Positions 6,212 to 7,137 of a stretch of 7,137 nt of DNA are shown here, in pieces. Position numbers and translations under genes: made by a program. Location: the NCBI GenBank assembly GCA_010027825.1, contig RGUK01000069.1:1-7137 (forward strand), given 5' to 3'. Source of the stretch: a bacterium. Lineage in GTDB: Bacteria; Dependentiae; Babeliae; Babeliales; RVW-14. How positions within the stretch are numbered: position 1 is the stretch's first letter; each line of letters begins with the position of its first letter. The notes below the pieces were generated by a model. The model was not told the origin of the DNA. It saw nothing but the letters and a program-made list of their open reading frames with translations, and searched no databases.

Positions 6212-6251
6212 TTTTCACTCAATCATTAAAAACTAATTAGATGACTACGCG

Positions 6252-6608
6252 TTAAAACGAAAGCCCCGCTTCACGCAGACCTTCTGCCAAAGCCTGCACC
6301 CGTCCATGGTACAAGTAAGCACCGCGGTCAAAGAAAACAGGTCCAACGTTTTTGCTCAAAGCCTCTTTGCCAAGAGCAAGCCCAACTTGCTTGGCAATCT
6401 CTTTCTTGGAGCCTTTTGCGCTGCTCAACACTTTAGAAGAGCAGCTAAGCACTGTAACACCCTTAGTGTCATCAATGATTTGAGCATAAATATGGTTCAA
6501 ACTTCTGAACACAGAAACGCGCAATTTCTTGCCACGGCTCTGTTGTCCTGCGCGCACACGCAGAGTGCGTCTTTGCTGGCGCGCTTTTAATCTTTTTAAC
6601 AAACTCAC
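6252..6608 (-). CDS. rplR: 50S ribosomal protein L18
   Basis: L18 binds 5S rRNA and, with L5 and L25-type proteins, attaches it to the central protuberance of the 50S subunit. The 118-residue product has the basic N-terminal tail (1-30), then LRVSVFRSLNHIYAQIIDD (29-47). The C-terminal segment VFFDRGAYLYHGRVQALAEG (91-110), followed by LREAGLSF, is the family hallmark. The start is GTG at 6608; no ATG fits. AGAGGG precedes it at 7 nt and partly overlaps a 10-bp palindrome. The gene is 34 nt downstream of rplF and 40 nt upstream of rpsE, the standard spc order. Confidence 0.97.
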   Translation of the reverse strand: MSLLKRLKARQQRRTLRVRAGQQSRGKKLRVSVFRSLNHIYAQIIDDTKGVTVLSCSSKVLSSAKGSKKEIAKQVGLALGKEALSKNVGPVFFDRGAYLYHGRVQALAEGLREAGLSF

Positions 6609-6618
6609 GGGATATCCC
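6609..6618. repeat. Perfect 10-bp palindrome abutting the rplR start codon
   Basis: GGGATATCCC immediately precedes the rplR GTG and shares its GGG with the ribosome binding site. It could form at most a very short hairpin or be chance; no function is claimed. Confidence 0.4.
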
Positions 6619-6621
6619 TCT
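6616..6621 (-). promoter_or_regulatory. Ribosome binding site of rplR
   Basis: AGAGGG on the minus strand, 7 nt before the GTG at 6608. It decides for this non-ATG start. Confidence 0.65.
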
Positions 6622-6642
6622 TGTCCAGATCCTAGCGATCAA

Positions 6643-7137
6643 TTAACTAGATTTTGTTTTACCAGCTTTGCGGAAAATCTTCTCGCCTTCACGCATGATG
6701 CCTGTACCTTTGTATGGCTCTGGTGGGCGGAATGCTCTAACCGCATCACAAACGTTGCCCAGTGCGAATTTATCCGCGGAGCGAAACATCATTTGCTGGC
6801 CACTTTTATCAATTTCAACGGTAACATTGTCAGGCATTGCGTATTCAATCTTGTGCGTATAGCCCAAGGTCAACACCAGCTTCTGGCCAACCAACTGCCC
6901 TTTAAAGCCAAGACCTACAATGATCAATTTTTGCTCAAAGCCTGTTTCCACGCCTTTAACTTTGTTTGCAAGCAAGGCGCGATGCAGCCCCCACAGCATA
7001 CGGTGACGTCGTGTGTCACGCTCGACAGTAACAAGCAGCTCTTTGTCCTGCTGTTGTACTAGAATGCCCTCTGGCAACTCGTGCTGGAAAGTTGTTTTTG
7101 ACCCTGCAATAGTAAGCAAATTACCATCGATGGTAAT
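6643..7137 (-). CDS. rplF: 50S ribosomal protein L6, N-terminus cut by window edge
   Basis: L6 binds 23S rRNA near the sarcin-ricin loop and the factor-binding region of the 50S subunit. The frame is open from the right edge (ITIDGNLLTIAG) to TAA at 6645-6643, giving 164 residues. The family is usually near 177-180, so about 15 residues of N-terminus lie beyond the window. The two repeated L6 folds are present. The first includes WGLHRALLANKVKGVETGFE, and the second ends with the hallmark RPPEPYKGTGI (about 137-147) and a basic tail KAGKTKSS. An in-frame TTG at 7119 is an internal leucine codon, not a start. It is followed by rplR after 34 nt. Confidence 0.97.
   Translation of the reverse strand: MTIDGNLLTIAGSKTTFQHELPEGILVQQQDKELLVTVERDTRRHRMLWGLHRALLANKVKGVETGFEQKLIIVGLGFKGQLVGQKLVLTLGYTHKIEYAMPDNVTVEIDKSGQQMMFRSADKFALGNVCDAVRAFRPPEPYKGTGIMREGEKIFRKAGKTKSS
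7120..7137. repeat. 18-bp perfect palindrome inside rplF at the window edge
   Basis: ATTACCATCGATGGTAAT reads the same on both strands. It encodes Ile-Thr-Ile-Asp-Gly-Asn of L6, a segment common in the family, so coding constraint may explain it. It may extend beyond the window. Confidence 0.4.

Noticed and set aside
1..7137. CRISPR array, tRNA, rRNA, insertion sequence or novel defence system
   Set aside because: No repeat-spacer pattern, terminal inverted repeats, transposase motifs or RNA gene signatures were seen.

Overview
This 7.1 kb window is bacterial. It splits into two parts that do not appear to belong to the same genome. From about position 1015 to the right edge it is one minus-strand ribosomal-protein operon (the spc/alpha cluster). 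In transcription order (right to left) the genes are rplF (5' end cut by the window), rplR, rpsE, rplO, secY, adk, map, infA, rpmJ, rpsM, rpsK and the first 57 codons of rpsD. Gaps are 4-55 nt, and one pair overlaps by 14 nt (rpsE/rplO). Every gene except rpsD and rplF is complete.

From position 1 to about 1012 there are two other minus-strand genes: a membrane protein of the DUF4271 type and the first 99 codons of a uroporphyrinogen-III synthase (hemD). That pair, with these sequence features, is characteristic of Bacteroidetes. The join lies inside the highly conserved rpsD gene. There the S4 reading frame stops matching S4 at codon 57, and a DUF4271 frame lacking its own N-terminus takes over in another frame. 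The simplest reading is a chimeric assembly joint at a short A-rich overlap (about 1010-1020).

The organism of the main part cannot be named with certainty. Shine-Dalgarno-like sequences precede most genes, so it is not itself a typical Bacteroidetes. rpmD (L30) is missing between rpsE and rplO. The order secY-adk-map-infA-rpmJ-rpsM-rpsK-rpsD is kept. L36 and S4 have cysteine zinc ligands, and adenylate kinase has a four-cysteine LID. Absence of L30 points to lineages such as Patescibacteria/CPR or other reduced groups (Dependentiae is another possibility), but this is inference.

Functionally the main part supplies ribosome parts (L6, L18, S5, L15, L36, S13, S11, S4), the initiation factor IF-1, the Sec translocon channel, N-terminal methionine removal and adenylate interconversion, all co-transcribed. 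No mobile element, CRISPR array, tRNA, rRNA or new multi-gene system was found. No stretch over 300 bases lacks a gene. The points most worth a second look are the chimeric joint, the missing rpmD, the unusual cysteine spacing in the adenylate kinase LID, and small palindromic or repeated elements in three intergenic gaps.
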